The translations under genes and the position numbers were made by a program. The notes below the pieces were generated by a model. That model was not told the origin of the DNA, did no database searches, and saw only the letters and a program-made list of their open reading frames with translations. A stretch of DNA of 64,000 bases from Rhodococcus maanshanensis NBRC 100610 (GTDB lineage: Bacteria > Actinomycetota > Actinomycetes > Mycobacteriales > Mycobacteriaceae), in contig NZ_BCXA01000013.1 of the NCBI RefSeq assembly GCF_001894865.1, forward strand, positions 1 through 64,000. The letters are read 5' to 3'. How positions within the stretch are numbered: position 1 is the stretch's first letter; the number at the start of each line of letters is the position of its first letter. Positions 35,117 to 45,017 of the stretch are shown in pieces.

Positions 35117-35199
35117 CAGCGCCTCCGGTGGAGAAAACAAGACTGTCAGTATCGTTTGAAGACCGACGGTTCCACAACCCCGCAGTCATTGGAGGTGGC

Positions 35200-35862
35200 A
35201 TGGGCGACGAGCCCGCCGAGGCGGCCGAAACCGATTCCCGCGAGGACCCCCGCAAGGTCCGCTCGCGTGCGCGACTGCTCGACGCGGCCACCGCGCTGTT
35301 GGCCAAGGGCGGCACCGAGGCCGTCACCATCGACGCGGTGACCAGGGCGGCCAGGGTGGCCCGCGCGACGCTGTACCGGCACTTCGACAGCGGAACCGAA
35401 CTGGTCGCGGCCGCGTTCGGCCGGCTGATCTCGCCTGCGGCGACGGTGCCGGAGGGCGGTGACCTGCGGGCGCAGCTCATCGCTCTGCTCACGGACCAGG
35501 CGCGGCTGATCGAGGCCGCACCGATGCAGCTGACCGCGCTGTGCTGGCTCGGGATGGGGCCCGGGCTCGACGAACGCGCCGCCAAGGAGGGCGCGGGCGG
35601 TGCCGATCGCCCGGAGCTGCGCTCGTTGCGCAGCCAGATCGCCGAACAGTACCGGACCCCGTTCGACAGGATCTTCGCGACCGCGGAGGCAAGGGCTCTG
35701 CTCGGGGACACCGACTACGAGCTGGCCCTGGCGCAGCTCCTCGGCCCGTTGGTGTTCACCAAACTCGCGACGCTGCGGCCGCTCGGCCCCGAGGCCTGCG
35801 CGAGGATCGTCGACGACTTCCTGGCGGCCCGCGCGTCGGCGGGACAATCCTCCACCCTCTAA
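35200..35862 (+). CDS. TetR-family regulator of the adjacent MFS pump
   Basis: The 220-aa protein has an N-terminal TetR helix-turn-helix (LLDAATALLAKGGTEAVTIDAV and ARVARATLYRHFDSGTELV, residues about 25-70) and a variable ligand-binding C-terminal region. GGAGG lies 4 bases before the ATG. Divergence from the MFS gene suggests it represses the pump and itself. No convincing palindrome was found in the 83-base spacer. Confidence 0.86.
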   Translation: MGDEPAEAAETDSREDPRKVRSRARLLDAATALLAKGGTEAVTIDAVTRAARVARATLYRHFDSGTELVAAAFGRLISPAATVPEGGDLRAQLIALLTDQARLIEAAPMQLTALCWLGMGPGLDERAAKEGAGGADRPELRSLRSQIAEQYRTPFDRIFATAEARALLGDTDYELALAQLLGPLVFTKLATLRPLGPEACARIVDDFLAARASAGQSSTL

Positions 35863-36007
35863 AGGCTGGGTGCCGACGCAGTCGCGGATCTATGATCGAA
35901 GGCACCCCACGGCTCGATCGTGAGGCCCAGCCGACAAAACCAGTCGATCATCAATGGTGAGATGGGGCCGAGACATGACGACGACAGACGTCCGGAGGGG
36001 ACAGACG

Positions 36008-36661
36008 ATGTTGAAAAGACTCGCAGTGCTATTCGCCATGGTGGCGGCCATGGTCGCCCTCGTCGGAGTCGGCCCCGCGGCGGCCGCCGGTCCAGCGGTG
36101 CTCGGAGGTGGATCCGGGATCATCGTCGGCGGTGAGGCGATGTGCACGCTGACCACCATCGGGCACGACGGAGCGGGTCGACTGGTCGGTATCACGGCAG
36201 GACACTGCGGCGAGCCGGGCATGGCAATCACGTCCTCGCACAACGAGGAAGCCGGCATCGTCGGCCACATGGTCAGCAAGAGCACCCAGTGGGACTACGC
36301 GGTGATCGAGTTCAACCCGGCCAAGGTCGTCCCGGTCAACCGGGTCGGCGGCGTCACCATCACCGGCATCGGCGCACCGGCCAACTTCCCGGACATCGTG
36401 TGCAAGGAGGGCCTGCGCACCGGCAACACCTGCGGTATCACGTGGGGTGACCTGGTCCAGACCAACGAGACGTGGACCCAGATGTGCGTTATCGAGGGTG
36501 ACTCCGGAAGCCCGGTTGTCCGGGGCACTACCCTGGTCGGCATGGTCAACGCCTACGTGGGATTCGCATGCATCGGACCGGAACTCGGCACCAATATCGA
36601 TGTGATCATGGCCGACATCAACGCCCGTGGTGGCGTTGGCGCGGGCTATCGCCCGATCTAA
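36008..36661 (+). CDS. Secreted S1-family (chymotrypsin-like) serine protease
   Basis: The 217-aa protein has a signal peptide ending near GPAAAA-GPAV and a compact trypsin-like domain. The catalytic triad is visible as ITAGHCG (His), QWDYAVIEF (Asp) and EGDSGSPVV (Ser). Six cysteines in the mature part can give three disulfides. There is no long pro-region as in streptogrisins. The ATG at 36008 was chosen because GGAGGGG lies 8 bases upstream; earlier in-frame starts add a non-signal-like tail. Confidence 0.85.
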   Translation: MLKRLAVLFAMVAAMVALVGVGPAAAAGPAVLGGGSGIIVGGEAMCTLTTIGHDGAGRLVGITAGHCGEPGMAITSSHNEEAGIVGHMVSKSTQWDYAVIEFNPAKVVPVNRVGGVTITGIGAPANFPDIVCKEGLRTGNTCGITWGDLVQTNETWTQMCVIEGDSGSPVVRGTTLVGMVNAYVGFACIGPELGTNIDVIMADINARGGVGAGYRPI

Positions 36662-36667
36662 CCCGGA

Positions 36668-37504
36668 ATGCCACCACGTAAGCGAAGCGGCGACGGCCTC
36701 ACCGCACAGAACCTGATCGAGCTGACCGAGGCACTCGCCGCGGGGAAGCGCGCCACCGTCTACCTGATCGAACCCACACCGAGCCTGAACCTGGCCGCGG
36801 GCTGTTCCGCGCGCGTGCTCTCCGTGCAGGGCACCACGCTGATGCTGCGGCCGAAGGGCGTCAACGACGAGTTGCCGTTCGAGGCCGATGAGCTCCGGCT
36901 GACCCGGATCCCCGCGGCCCCGGCAAAGGCGAAGGGCGCCAAGGCTGCTCCCGCCAAGGTTGCTCCCGCCAAGGCGGCCGCCGCGAAGGCCACGCCGACG
37001 AAGGCCACACAGGCGAAGGCTGAACCGGCGACGACGGCCCCTGTGAAGGCCGCAGGCCCGGCGAAGACCGCGCAGCCCGCGGCACCTGCACCAACCCCGA
37101 CCCGATCGAAGGCGCCCGTGACCGCACCGAAGACCCCCGCATCGATGACGCTCGCGCCGAAGCCGGAATCGGCTCACCAGGACGGACCGGCGGCCACGCC
37201 CGCGAAACGTGTACGCCGGCCGAAGGATCCGACGAGCGTGAGCGTCACCCTGCACGCCGAGGCGGGCAACGAGTGGACGGTCACCGTGACCCACGGCGAG
37301 CGGCGCCCTGGCCGCGCGGCCCCCGTGTCGGCCGATGCGGTGGAGCGAGCGGTGCGCGAGCTCGGTGATCCCGCTGCCGAACAGGCGGTGGCTTCCGTGC
37401 TCACCGCGGCGCGCGATGCCGCCGCCAAGCGGGTCGAGGAACTGAGCAGGCAGCTCGCCGAGGCGCAGAGCACGCTGGACGCGCTCGGCGCCGACGGCGT
37501 CTGA
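36668..37504 (+). CDS. Lys/Ala/Pro-rich protein (DUF6319-like)
   Basis: The 278-aa protein has three parts. The N-terminal 75 residues look folded (LTEALAAGKRATVYLIEP). Residues about 80-185 form a low-complexity linker of PAK/AKA repeats like the basic tails of actinobacterial histone-like proteins. The C-terminal part has a short beta-rich segment (SVSVTLHAEAGNEWTVTVTH) and an amphipathic helix (AAKRVEELSRQLAEAQSTLDAL), possibly a coiled coil. DUF6319 assignment is from memory of this pattern. A DNA- or polyanion-binding role is inference. It starts 6 bases after the protease stop. Confidence 0.65.
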   Translation: MPPRKRSGDGLTAQNLIELTEALAAGKRATVYLIEPTPSLNLAAGCSARVLSVQGTTLMLRPKGVNDELPFEADELRLTRIPAAPAKAKGAKAAPAKVAPAKAAAAKATPTKATQAKAEPATTAPVKAAGPAKTAQPAAPAPTPTRSKAPVTAPKTPASMTLAPKPESAHQDGPAATPAKRVRRPKDPTSVSVTLHAEAGNEWTVTVTHGERRPGRAAPVSADAVERAVRELGDPAAEQAVASVLTAARDAAAKRVEELSRQLAEAQSTLDALGADGV

Positions 37505-37549
37505 TCGAACCAGCGCCGACGGGCGCCTGATCGCAGCGGAGGTATCTCG

Positions 37550-38722
37550 ATGTCCGTGCCCCAGAGCGTCTCCCAGCTGTTCTCGCTCGACTCGCTGCTC
37601 GACGACGAGGAGCTGGCGATCCGGGACACCGTCCGCAGGTTCGCCGCGGAGCGGATCCGGCCGCACGTCGCGGGGTGGTTCGAGCAGGGCACGCTGCCTG
37701 CGCGTGAGCTCGCGGCCGAGCTGGGCGGGATGGGGCTGCTCGGCATGCACCTCGACGGCTACGGCTGTGCAGGCACGAGCGCGACGGCCTACGGACTGGC
37801 CTGCCTGGAGCTCGAGGCCGTCGACTCGGGCGTCCGGAGCCTGGTGTCGGTGCAGGGGTCGCTGGCGATGTTTGCAATCCACCGCTTCGGTTCGGAGGAG
37901 CAGAAGCAGCAGTGGTTGCCGCGGATGGCCGCTGGGGAGGCGCTCGGCTGCTTCGGGCTGACCGAACCCGACTTCGGCTCCAACCCCGCGGGGATGCGCA
38001 CCTCCGCCAAGCGGGACCGCGGCGACTGGGTGCTCAGCGGCACCAAGATGTGGATCACGAACGGATCGGTCGCCGACGTCGCCGTGGTGTGGGCGCGCAC
38101 CGACGACGGCATCCGCGGATTCCTGGTCCCCACGGACAGCCCCGGATTCTCGGCCCCCGAGATCAAACACAAGCTGTCCCTGCGGGCCTCGGTCACCGCG
38201 GAGCTCGTGCTCGAGGACGTGCGGCTCCCCGAATCGGCGATGCTGCCCGAGGCGCGCGGGCTGTCGGGACCGCTCAGCTGCCTCGGCGAGGCCCGGTTCG
38301 GCATCGTCTTCGGTGCGCTCGGAGCCGCCCGCGACTGCCTGGAGACCGCGATCGACTACGCGGGCAGCCGCGAGGTCTTCGACAAGCCGCTGGCCGCATT
38401 CCAGCTGACCCAGGCGAAGCTGGCCGACATGGCGCTCGAGCTCGGCAAGGGGCAGCTGCTGGCGCTGCACCTGGGGCGGCTCAAGGATCGCCACGAGTTG
38501 CGTGCGGAGCAGGTGAGCCTCGGCAAGCTCAACAGCGTCCGTGAGGCCATCGCGATCGCCCGCGAATGCCGGACCATCCTCGGCGCCAACGGCATCACCC
38601 TCGAGTACCCGGTGCTGCGGCACGCCAACAACCTGGAGTCGGTCCTCACCTACGAGGGCACCTCCGAGATGCACCAACTGGTGATCGGGCAGGCGCTGAC
38701 AGGCGCGTCGGCGTTCCGGTAG
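37550..38722 (+). CDS. Glutaryl-CoA dehydrogenase-type acyl-CoA dehydrogenase
   Basis: This 390-aa ACAD has the glutaryl-CoA dehydrogenase pattern: SGVRSLVSVQGSLAMFAIHR (with the arginine that binds the glutaryl carboxylate), GCFGLTEPDFGSNPAGM and a complete LTYEGTSEMHQLVIG with the catalytic glutamate. It would oxidise and decarboxylate glutaryl-CoA to crotonyl-CoA in lysine or tryptophan breakdown. Unlike the steroid-type ACADs in this window it keeps the YEGT motif. GGAGG lies 8 bases before the ATG. Confidence 0.87.
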   Translation: MSVPQSVSQLFSLDSLLDDEELAIRDTVRRFAAERIRPHVAGWFEQGTLPARELAAELGGMGLLGMHLDGYGCAGTSATAYGLACLELEAVDSGVRSLVSVQGSLAMFAIHRFGSEEQKQQWLPRMAAGEALGCFGLTEPDFGSNPAGMRTSAKRDRGDWVLSGTKMWITNGSVADVAVVWARTDDGIRGFLVPTDSPGFSAPEIKHKLSLRASVTAELVLEDVRLPESAMLPEARGLSGPLSCLGEARFGIVFGALGAARDCLETAIDYAGSREVFDKPLAAFQLTQAKLADMALELGKGQLLALHLGRLKDRHELRAEQVSLGKLNSVREAIAIARECRTILGANGITLEYPVLRHANNLESVLTYEGTSEMHQLVIGQALTGASAFR

Positions 38723-38797
38723 CCGCTGCGGGCCTTGTGCTCGCCATCGCGGACGCGCACGCTGAGTCGGGGGGCCGTGACGCGAGCGGAGCCGGAC

Positions 38798-39532
38798 ATG
38801 GACACAGAGACGACCGAGATCGCACCGGATGTCTACCGATTCTCGACCTACGTCAGCGACGCCAACCTGGTCATGAACCAGTACCTGATCGACGGTGACG
38901 AACCCCTGCTGTTCCACATGGGCCAGCGCGCGCTGTTCCCTTTCACCTCCGCGGCGGTCGGCCGGGTGCTCCCACTCGAGCGGCTGCGGTGGATCACGTT
39001 CGGCCACGTCGAGGCCGACGAGTGCGGGTCGATGAACTCGTGGCTGGCGGCCGCGCCCAACGCGGAGGTCGCACACGGCGCGCTGAGTTGCTTTGTCCAG
39101 GTCGACGATCTGGCGGACCGGCGGCCCCGACCGCTGCAGGACGGCGAGGTGATCGAGGTGGGCGCTCGGCGCGTGCGTCACATCGACACCCCGCACGTGC
39201 CGCACGGCTGGGACGCCTGCCTGGTATACGAGGAGACGACGTCGACGCTGCTGTGCGGCGATCTGTTCTCCGCGTTCGGCAGGCACCCCGCCGTCACGGA
39301 CAGCGAGATCGTCGGCCCCACGCTGGCGGGGGAGGAGATGGCGCACCCGACGGCGCTGACCCCCGCCCTCGGCCCGACCATCCGGGGGCTCGCCGACCTA
39401 GCGCCCAGGACCCTCGGGCTCATGCACGGACCCGCGTACACCGGGGACTGCGCAGGCGCGCTGCGGGAGCTGGCGGCGGCCTACGAGGAGCTGCTCGAGG
39501 CGGAGGGGGAGCGACTGCGCGGGCAGGGGTGA
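38798..39532 (+). CDS. MBL-fold protein with ODP (flavodiiron-type) domain
   Basis: The 244-aa protein is a metallo-beta-lactamase fold of the ODP type. FGHVEADECGSMNSW matches the flavodiiron HxExD metal motif, but a Glu-Cys pair stands where flavodiiron proteins have a ligand His (DHxG). TPHVPHGWDACLVYEETTSTLLCGDLFSAFG supplies further ligand positions. There is no flavodoxin domain. It may be a redox or hydrolase protein acting with a separate flavoprotein. GGAG precedes the ATG. Confidence 0.75.
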   Translation: MDTETTEIAPDVYRFSTYVSDANLVMNQYLIDGDEPLLFHMGQRALFPFTSAAVGRVLPLERLRWITFGHVEADECGSMNSWLAAAPNAEVAHGALSCFVQVDDLADRRPRPLQDGEVIEVGARRVRHIDTPHVPHGWDACLVYEETTSTLLCGDLFSAFGRHPAVTDSEIVGPTLAGEEMAHPTALTPALGPTIRGLADLAPRTLGLMHGPAYTGDCAGALRELAAAYEELLEAEGERLRGQG

Positions 39533-39557
39533 ACGCGGCAGTCCCCTGCCCGGCCGG

Positions 39558-40214
39558 TCAGGCGCTGAGCGCCTGGTCGACGGCCCGGTACCCGATGGGT
39601 TCGCCCCCGAGCGCGTCGAGCCGCGCGTGTAGCCCGGACCGCACTGCCGGCCATTCCGCGCGGAGCACCGAGTAGATCGCGGTGTCGCGCCAGGCGCCGT
39701 CCGCTCTCCGCTTGTCTCGCCTGAGCACGCCCTCGAGCACGGCGCCCAGCCGCTCGATGGCCGAGCGCGAGCGGACGTTCGCGGCGTCGGCCTGGATCTT
39801 GACGCGGCCGAAGCCGCTCTCGAAGGCGAGCCCGAACAGCAGGAGCTTCGCCTCGGGATTGACCGCGCTGCCCCAGACCCGGGGATCGTAGGCGGTCCAG
39901 CCGATGTGTGCGGATTCGGTGGCCTCGTCGAAGTCGCCGAGGGAGGTGGTGCCGACGAGGGCGCCGTCGTGCGCGCCACCGCGGACCCGGACCCCGTAGA
40001 CGTTGCAGCGGTCGAACTGCAGGTACTCCCTCGCCCAGGCCAGGAAGTCGTCCCGGTCGGGCCGGTAGCCCGCGCTGCCGCCGCCGAAACCGCCCGCGAA
40101 CACCCGGGGGTCCGCGATCGCCGTACAGAGCTCGGGAAGGTCTGCGGGAGAAAGGGGTTCGAGACAGATGTACCGGCCGCGCAGGGGCGCGGCCTGGGGA
40201 CGTACTGCTGGCAT
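39558..40214 (-). CDS. GNAT-family N-acetyltransferase (RimJ/RimL type)
   Basis: The 218-aa protein shows the RimJ/RimL-like pattern RYICLEPLSPADLPELC, DGALVGTTSLGDFDEATESAHIGW, and the acetyl-CoA-binding/late-helix segment VKIQADAANVRSRSAIERLGA. It probably acetylates a protein N-terminus or small amine. It converges with the MBL-fold gene; a short hairpin (39559-39575) lies within its last codons. Confidence 0.82.
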   Translation of the reverse strand: MPAVRPQAAPLRGRYICLEPLSPADLPELCTAIADPRVFAGGFGGGSAGYRPDRDDFLAWAREYLQFDRCNVYGVRVRGGAHDGALVGTTSLGDFDEATESAHIGWTAYDPRVWGSAVNPEAKLLLFGLAFESGFGRVKIQADAANVRSRSAIERLGAVLEGVLRRDKRRADGAWRDTAIYSVLRAEWPAVRSGLHARLDALGGEPIGYRAVDQALSA

Positions 40215-40283
40215 GGGCCGCAGTGTGCAGGTCAGAGGTGACGGGCCGGTGAATACAGATTTGACGCTCGGCGACGGTCCGGC

Positions 40284-41324
40284 TCAGGTGTCGTGTGCTC
40301 GCCGCAGCGCGTATGCCTTGAGACGGCTGAACCCACGCACACGCAGCGACCGCAGCGACCTGAGCTCGAGATCGTCCTCACCCTCCAGCGCCGCGGCGAG
40401 CGTGGCGTCGACCAGCACGGCCCCGGGCCGGGCCGAACTGGTCAGGCGCGCAGCGATGTTCACCACGGACCCGTACACATCACCGAATCTCAGCAGGACC
40501 GGGCCCATGGCCAGGCCGACCCGGAGGGCGGGCAGGTCCACGGTGGCGAGGGCGGCATCCTGCAGCGCGAGCGCGATCCGCGCGGCGTCGGCGGGGTCCT
40601 CGACCGCGAACATCACCTCGTCACCGAGGTTCTTGATCACCCAACCGCGCCCCTGGTTGATCACCGTCATCGCGGTCGACTCGAAGTCCTCGAGCAGGCG
40701 GGTCAGTTCATCGATGTCGATGCGCCGGGTCAGGCTGGTGTAGCCGACCATGTCCGCGAATCCGATCACCAGGGTGCGGCTGTCGGTGCCGTCGCCCGCG
40801 CTGTCGAGAAACCGTGCGGCGTTGGAGGCGAGGTGCCTGCGCCACACATACGACTGCAGCTTCTCCAGCGCAGGCAGCATCTGTTCGGCGACCAGGGTCG
40901 CCTGTGCCGCGACGGCGAGGACGTCGGCCTGATCGGATCCGCCCGCCTGTTTCACCCGGTCGAGGATGTGGCTGTTGAGCAGCCCGAGCTGCCACTCCGC
41001 CAGCCGCGCGAAGGACTGTCCCAGCGCTCGGGTGACCGGCACCTCGAGCTCGGCGTCGATGATTCCCATGTCGACCAGCGAGGTGATGGTGCGCAGGGCG
41101 TCGACGTCCACATCGGTGAACATCGGCGTGTCCGGGTTCGAGTCCACCGCGAAGCCCATCGCCACCCACAGCCGTTGTGCGCGTTCGAGGGGCACGCCTG
41201 CCGCCGCGGTCGCCTGCGCGCGCGTGTACTTGACGTCGCCGCCGAGCAGGTTCCGCTCCACCTCCGCCTGGATCAGTGCGAATTCGGGCGGGGTGGGGCG
41301 GCCGTTCGCGGTGTCCTCAGCCAC
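40284..41324 (-). CDS. Class III adenylate/guanylate cyclase with N-terminal regulatory domain
   Basis: The 346-aa protein has an N-terminal helical region (about residues 1-180) resembling the adenylate-cyclase regulatory domain of mycobacterial Rv1264-type enzymes, which senses pH. The C-terminal catalytic domain keeps both metal aspartates ([22 protein letters not shown]), the preceding Lys expected for ATP selection, and the transition-state Asn/Arg ([12 protein letters not shown]). It should therefore be an active cyclase. The GTG start overlaps the ilvD stop by 8 bases, so it is cotranscribed with ilvD. Confidence 0.86.
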   Translation of the reverse strand: MAEDTANGRPTPPEFALIQAEVERNLLGGDVKYTRAQATAAAGVPLERAQRLWVAMGFAVDSNPDTPMFTDVDVDALRTITSLVDMGIIDAELEVPVTRALGQSFARLAEWQLGLLNSHILDRVKQAGGSDQADVLAVAAQATLVAEQMLPALEKLQSYVWRRHLASNAARFLDSAGDGTDSRTLVIGFADMVGYTSLTRRIDIDELTRLLEDFESTAMTVINQGRGWVIKNLGDEVMFAVEDPADAARIALALQDAALATVDLPALRVGLAMGPVLLRFGDVYGSVVNIAARLTSSARPGAVLVDATLAAALEGEDDLELRSLRSLRVRGFSRLKAYALRRAHDT

Positions 41325-43029
41325 ACACGGCTCCGCGCGACGCCGAGCCGACCAGCTTCGAGTACTTGGCCAGCACGCCCCTTGTGTAGCGAGGCGGCAG
41401 CGCCGACCAGCCCTCCGCCCGCCGCGTCAGCTCGGTCTCCTCGACCATCACGTCCAGCCTGCCCGACGCCACGTCGAGCCGGATCTGGTCGCCGTCGCGC
41501 ACGAACGCGATCGGGCCACCGTCGACGGCCTCGGGCGCCACGTGCCCGACGCACAGCCCGGTGGTGCCGCCGGAGAAGCGGCCGTCGGTGAGCAGCAGTA
41601 CGTCCTTGCCGAGGCCCGCGCCCTTGATGGCCGCGGTGATCGCGAGCATCTCCCGCATGCCGGGCCCGCCCTTTGGCCCCTCGTACCTGATCACGACGGC
41701 GTCGCCCGAGGTGATGGTGCCGTCCTCGAGGGCGTCGAGTGCGGCCCGTTCACGATCGAAAACCCTTGCCGTGCCGGTGAACACGTCGGACTCGAAACCG
41801 GCCGACTTGACCACCGCGCCGCCGGGCGCCAGCGACCCGCGCAGGATCGTGATGCCGCCGGTCGGGTGGATCGGTGCGCTCATCGCCCGGACCACCTTGC
41901 CGTCGGGGTCGGGCGGGGCGATCTCGGCGAGGTTCTCCGCCACCGTGCGCCCGGTGACGGTCATGCAGTCGCCGTTCAGCAGGCCCGCATCGAGCAGGGC
42001 CTTCATCATCACCGGCACGCCGCCGATGCGATCGATGTCCGTCATCACATGCTTGCCAAAGGGTTTCACGTCGGCCAGGTGCGGGACGCGGGCGCCGACG
42101 CGGGCGAAATCGTCCAGGCTCAGGTCGACGCTCGCCTCGTGTGCGATCGCGAGCAGGTGCAGGACCGCGTTGGTGGACCCGCCGAAGGCCATCACCACCG
42201 CGATCGCGTTCTCCAGCGATTCCTTCGTGATGATGTCCGAGGTGGTGATCCCGCGTCGGAGCAGCTCGACCACGGCCTCGCCGCTGCGCCGGGCGTAGCC
42301 GTCGCGTCGCCGGTCGGTGGCGGGCGGTGCCGCGCTGCCGGGCAGCGACATGCCCATCGCCTCTGCCGCGCTGGCCATCGTGTTGGCCGTGTACATCCCG
42401 CCGCAGGCGCCCTCGCCGGGACAGATGGCCCGCTCGATCGCGTCCACGTCCTCGCGGCTCATCAGCCCGCGCGAGCACGCGCCGACCGCCTCGAACGCGT
42501 CGATGATCGTCACCTCGCGCTCGCTGCCGTCCGACAGCTTCGCGATGCCGGGCAGGATCGAGCCGGCGTAGAGGAAGACGCTGGCGAGGTCGAGCCGTGC
42601 CGCGGCCATCAGCATCCCCGGCAGCGACTTGTCGCAACCGGCGAGCAGGACCGAGCCGTCGAGCCGCTCGGCCTGCATCACCGTCTCGACGCTGTCGGCG
42701 ATGACCTCGCGGGAGACCAGCGAGAAGTGCATGCCCTCGTGACCCATCGAGATGCCGTCCGAGACCGAGATGGTGCCGAACTCGAGGGGATAGCCGCCGC
42801 CCGCGAACACGCCGTCCTTGCATGCCTTGGCGAGCCTGTCGAGCGAGAGGTTGCAGGGGGTGATCTCGTTCCACGAGGACGCCACCCCGATCTGCGACTT
42901 GCCCCAGTCGGCATCGCCCATGCCGACCGCCCGCAGCATGCCGCGCGCGGCGGTCTTCTCGAGGCCGTCGGTGACGTCGCGGCTGCGGGGCTTGATGTCG
43001 GGGGCGTTCGGGTCAGTGGGCACGCTCAT
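41317..43029 (-). CDS. ilvD: Dihydroxy-acid dehydratase
   Basis: This 570-aa IlvD/Edd-family enzyme converts dihydroxyisovalerate and dihydroxymethylvalerate to the 2-keto acids in valine and isoleucine synthesis. Cluster and active-site motifs are present: [44 protein letters not shown] and [17 protein letters not shown]. Three ATG codons follow each other (43035, 43032, 43029); the last gives the best 6-base spacing from GGAGG. The start lies within the end of the DinB-like gene. Confidence 0.92.
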   Translation of the reverse strand: MSVPTDPNAPDIKPRSRDVTDGLEKTAARGMLRAVGMGDADWGKSQIGVASSWNEITPCNLSLDRLAKACKDGVFAGGGYPLEFGTISVSDGISMGHEGMHFSLVSREVIADSVETVMQAERLDGSVLLAGCDKSLPGMLMAAARLDLASVFLYAGSILPGIAKLSDGSEREVTIIDAFEAVGACSRGLMSREDVDAIERAICPGEGACGGMYTANTMASAAEAMGMSLPGSAAPPATDRRRDGYARRSGEAVVELLRRGITTSDIITKESLENAIAVVMAFGGSTNAVLHLLAIAHEASVDLSLDDFARVGARVPHLADVKPFGKHVMTDIDRIGGVPVMMKALLDAGLLNGDCMTVTGRTVAENLAEIAPPDPDGKVVRAMSAPIHPTGGITILRGSLAPGGAVVKSAGFESDVFTGTARVFDRERAALDALEDGTITSGDAVVIRYEGPKGGPGMREMLAITAAIKGAGLGKDVLLLTDGRFSGGTTGLCVGHVAPEAVDGGPIAFVRDGDQIRLDVASGRLDVMVEETELTRRAEGWSALPPRYTRGVLAKYSKLVGSASRGAVCG

Positions 43030-43618
43030 CATCATCCTCCGGTCGGTCCGGTGTTGGCACGGAACGGGCATCGCGCCCCGTGAGGGCCAGCAGGCGCACC
43101 TGCAGCGGCGCGTCGTTCGGCACCGCGACGGGAGGTGCGAACAGTCCACTGGCACTCAGCATCTCGCGCTGCGCCTCGGCCTCCTCCCAGACCGCGGCGA
43201 CCAGCTCGGGGTCTAGGTCCTCGTCGAGGCCTGCCGCCCTGGCCAGGTCCCAGCTGTGCACGGTCACGTCGAACACCTGCTCGCGCAGGTACCGCTCGAG
43301 GGCCACTGTGCCGTACGAGAGGTGCACCTCGGTGGCGGGCGGAGCCACGGCCCACGCCGCGGTCGCCAGCCCCGAGTAGCGCCGCCACTCCGCGACGAGG
43401 TCGTCGCCGAGCGGGTGCACGTGCGCCTGCGCCTTCGCGACGGTGAGCCCACCGAGCAGCGGCGGCACCCACTGCTGCTCGGCGATCACGTGCCGCACCA
43501 ATTGCTCGGTGTCCCAGTCGCTGTCGGGGGTCGGGGCGGACCAGTCGGTGACCGCCTCGATGCGGGTCCCGAACTCGACGTGGGAGCGGCGTTGCAGTTC
43601 CAGCCATCCCAGCGCCAT
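43013..43618 (-). CDS. DinB/mycothiol-type TIGR03086-like metal-binding protein
   Basis: The 201-aa protein belongs to the DinB-like four-helix family that includes mycothiol-dependent maleylpyruvate isomerase. [23 protein letters not shown] carries the first His, and [20 protein letters not shown] carries the later His pair. It may bind a divalent metal and transfer or isomerise using mycothiol. Its stop overlaps the ilvD start by 17 bases, which couples it to the biosynthetic gene. Confidence 0.78.
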   Translation of the reverse strand: MALGWLELQRRSHVEFGTRIEAVTDWSAPTPDSDWDTEQLVRHVIAEQQWVPPLLGGLTVAKAQAHVHPLGDDLVAEWRRYSGLATAAWAVAPPATEVHLSYGTVALERYLREQVFDVTVHSWDLARAAGLDEDLDPELVAAVWEEAEAQREMLSASGLFAPPVAVPNDAPLQVRLLALTGRDARSVPTPDRPEDDDERAH

Positions 43619-43636
43619 GTCAGGCTCCTCGGGTTC

Positions 43637-44416
43637 TCACTGTCCGGCCGGTGGCTGGATCACGCTGAAGACCGCCCCCTGTGGGTCCGACACCACGGCC
43701 ATCCGGCCGACCTCGGGCACGTCGAACGGCTCGGCCAGGACCTTGCCGCCGGACGCCCTGATCGCCGCGACGGTGTCGTCGGCGTTCTCGGTGGCGAAGT
43801 AAATGTGCCAGTGGGCGGGGATACCCGGCACCCGGGGCCGGGCGCAGCCGCCGACCTGATCCTCGCCGACCTGGAGCACCGTGTACTGCCCGCCCTCCAT
43901 GTCCGTGGTCGTCCCGGTGAGGCCGAGCACGGCCTCGTAGAACGGGAGCGCCTCGTCCGGCGCGGCGGTGATCAGCTCGTTCCAGATCAGCGTGCCCGCC
44001 TCGTTGACGAGTCCCGCACCGATGTGGGTGCCTGCCTGCCACAGGCCGACCGCGGCGCCGACCGGGTCGACGACGAACGCCATCCGGCCCGACGGGTCGA
44101 TGTCGAAGGGGCCGGCCAACACCCGGCCGCCCGCGGCGGTCACCCGCGCGGTGGCCGCGTCGACATCGTCGACCGCAAGGTAGGTATTCCACACCGGCGG
44201 CAGGTCCTCCGGGACATCGGGCGGCATCGCGGAGGCCGCGGCGACGTACTCGCCGCGCAGCTTCGCCATCGAGTAGATGCCACCCTCGGCGGTCGGCATG
44301 TCCTCGAACTCCCAGCCGAAGAGCCCGGCGTAGAACGCCTTCGCGGCCTCGGGGTCGGTGGTGGACAGGTCGACCCAGCTCGGGGTTCCCTGCTTGTAGC
44401 TCGAACGAGTCGGCAT
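43637..44416 (-). CDS. VOC-family protein (two glyoxalase-like domains)
   Basis: This 259-aa protein has two vicinal-oxygen-chelate modules. Each has the pattern [20 protein letters not shown] or [20 protein letters not shown] and ends [16 protein letters not shown] or [16 protein letters not shown]. The layout matches Streptomyces/mycobacterial CFP30B-like proteins of unknown substrate. GAGGAG precedes the ATG. It lies 18 bases upstream of the DinB-like gene and probably heads the same operon. Confidence 0.82.
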   Translation of the reverse strand: MPTRSSYKQGTPSWVDLSTTDPEAAKAFYAGLFGWEFEDMPTAEGGIYSMAKLRGEYVAAASAMPPDVPEDLPPVWNTYLAVDDVDAATARVTAAGGRVLAGPFDIDPSGRMAFVVDPVGAAVGLWQAGTHIGAGLVNEAGTLIWNELITAAPDEALPFYEAVLGLTGTTTDMEGGQYTVLQVGEDQVGGCARPRVPGIPAHWHIYFATENADDTVAAIRASGGKVLAEPFDVPEVGRMAVVSDPQGAVFSVIQPPAGQ

Positions 44417-44500
44417 GTCTGCTCCTCTGGTTTCACAGATGGTTCGAAGCTCACCGACCACGCTTCCAGCCGTGGTGTCGTTTGGGAAGACCGAACGGTG

Positions 44501-44908
44501 TCAGAGTGCCCGGCACGACTCCTGCAGCTGGGCCACCAGTGTCTGGTTCGCGTCGACCGCGCCGCCGCCGACGAGGGCGATCGTCAGCTGCACGACCGAT
44601 GCCACCACCGGGTCGCCGTCGGTCGTGTACCGCTCGAGCTGGTCGGTGACCACCGGGGCGAGCGCGGACCGCACGTCGGCGTTCATGCCCTCCCATCCGG
44701 CGTACAGCTCGCAGGCCGCGGCTGCGGCCGCCATGCCGTTCTCGGCGCTCAACACATCGCGGGCGGCGACGGAGCCGTCGACGGCTTGTTGTGCGCGCGC
44801 CGACAGCTGTGCCGCGGCGTCCGTCACGTCGGCGGTGCTGCAGGCGGACAACGCGACCGCACAGGCGGCGGTCACGGCGAGGGTGGGGATTCGGCGGTGA
44901 CGGGGCAT
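44501..44908 (-). CDS. Putative lipoprotein
   Basis: From the ATG at 44908 the protein has 135 residues. It begins with a basic n-region (MPRHRRIP), a hydrophobic stretch, and the lipobox LSAC at about residues 20-23, so the cysteine would be lipidated. The mature part is helical and alanine-rich with two further cysteines (AACELYAGWEG, LQESCRAL). No family is recognised. It probably sits on the outer face of the plasma membrane. Confidence 0.72.
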   Translation of the reverse strand: MPRHRRIPTLAVTAACAVALSACSTADVTDAAAQLSARAQQAVDGSVAARDVLSAENGMAAAAAACELYAGWEGMNADVRSALAPVVTDQLERYTTDGDPVVASVVQLTIALVGGGAVDANQTLVAQLQESCRAL

Positions 44909-45017
44909 CGGGTGGGGACTCTTTTCTGGTCGGACCGGACTGGGTGTGATCGTGCTCGCGATCACGGCGTCGCGAATCCTCCACGATCGGCGGACGCCCA
45001 GATGAACCGGGCATGCG

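Noticed and set aside
36900-37180. Tandem DNA repeat or recombination hot spot in the PAK/AKA region
   Set aside because: The repeats are short, imperfect and in frame. They are better explained as a Lys/Ala/Pro-rich linker in the protein than as an independent DNA element.
36029-39346. 1105-codon minus-strand open frame
   Set aside because: It is antisense to four supported genes (protease, Lys/Ala-rich protein, glutaryl-CoA dehydrogenase, MBL protein) and has low-complexity Arg-rich translation.
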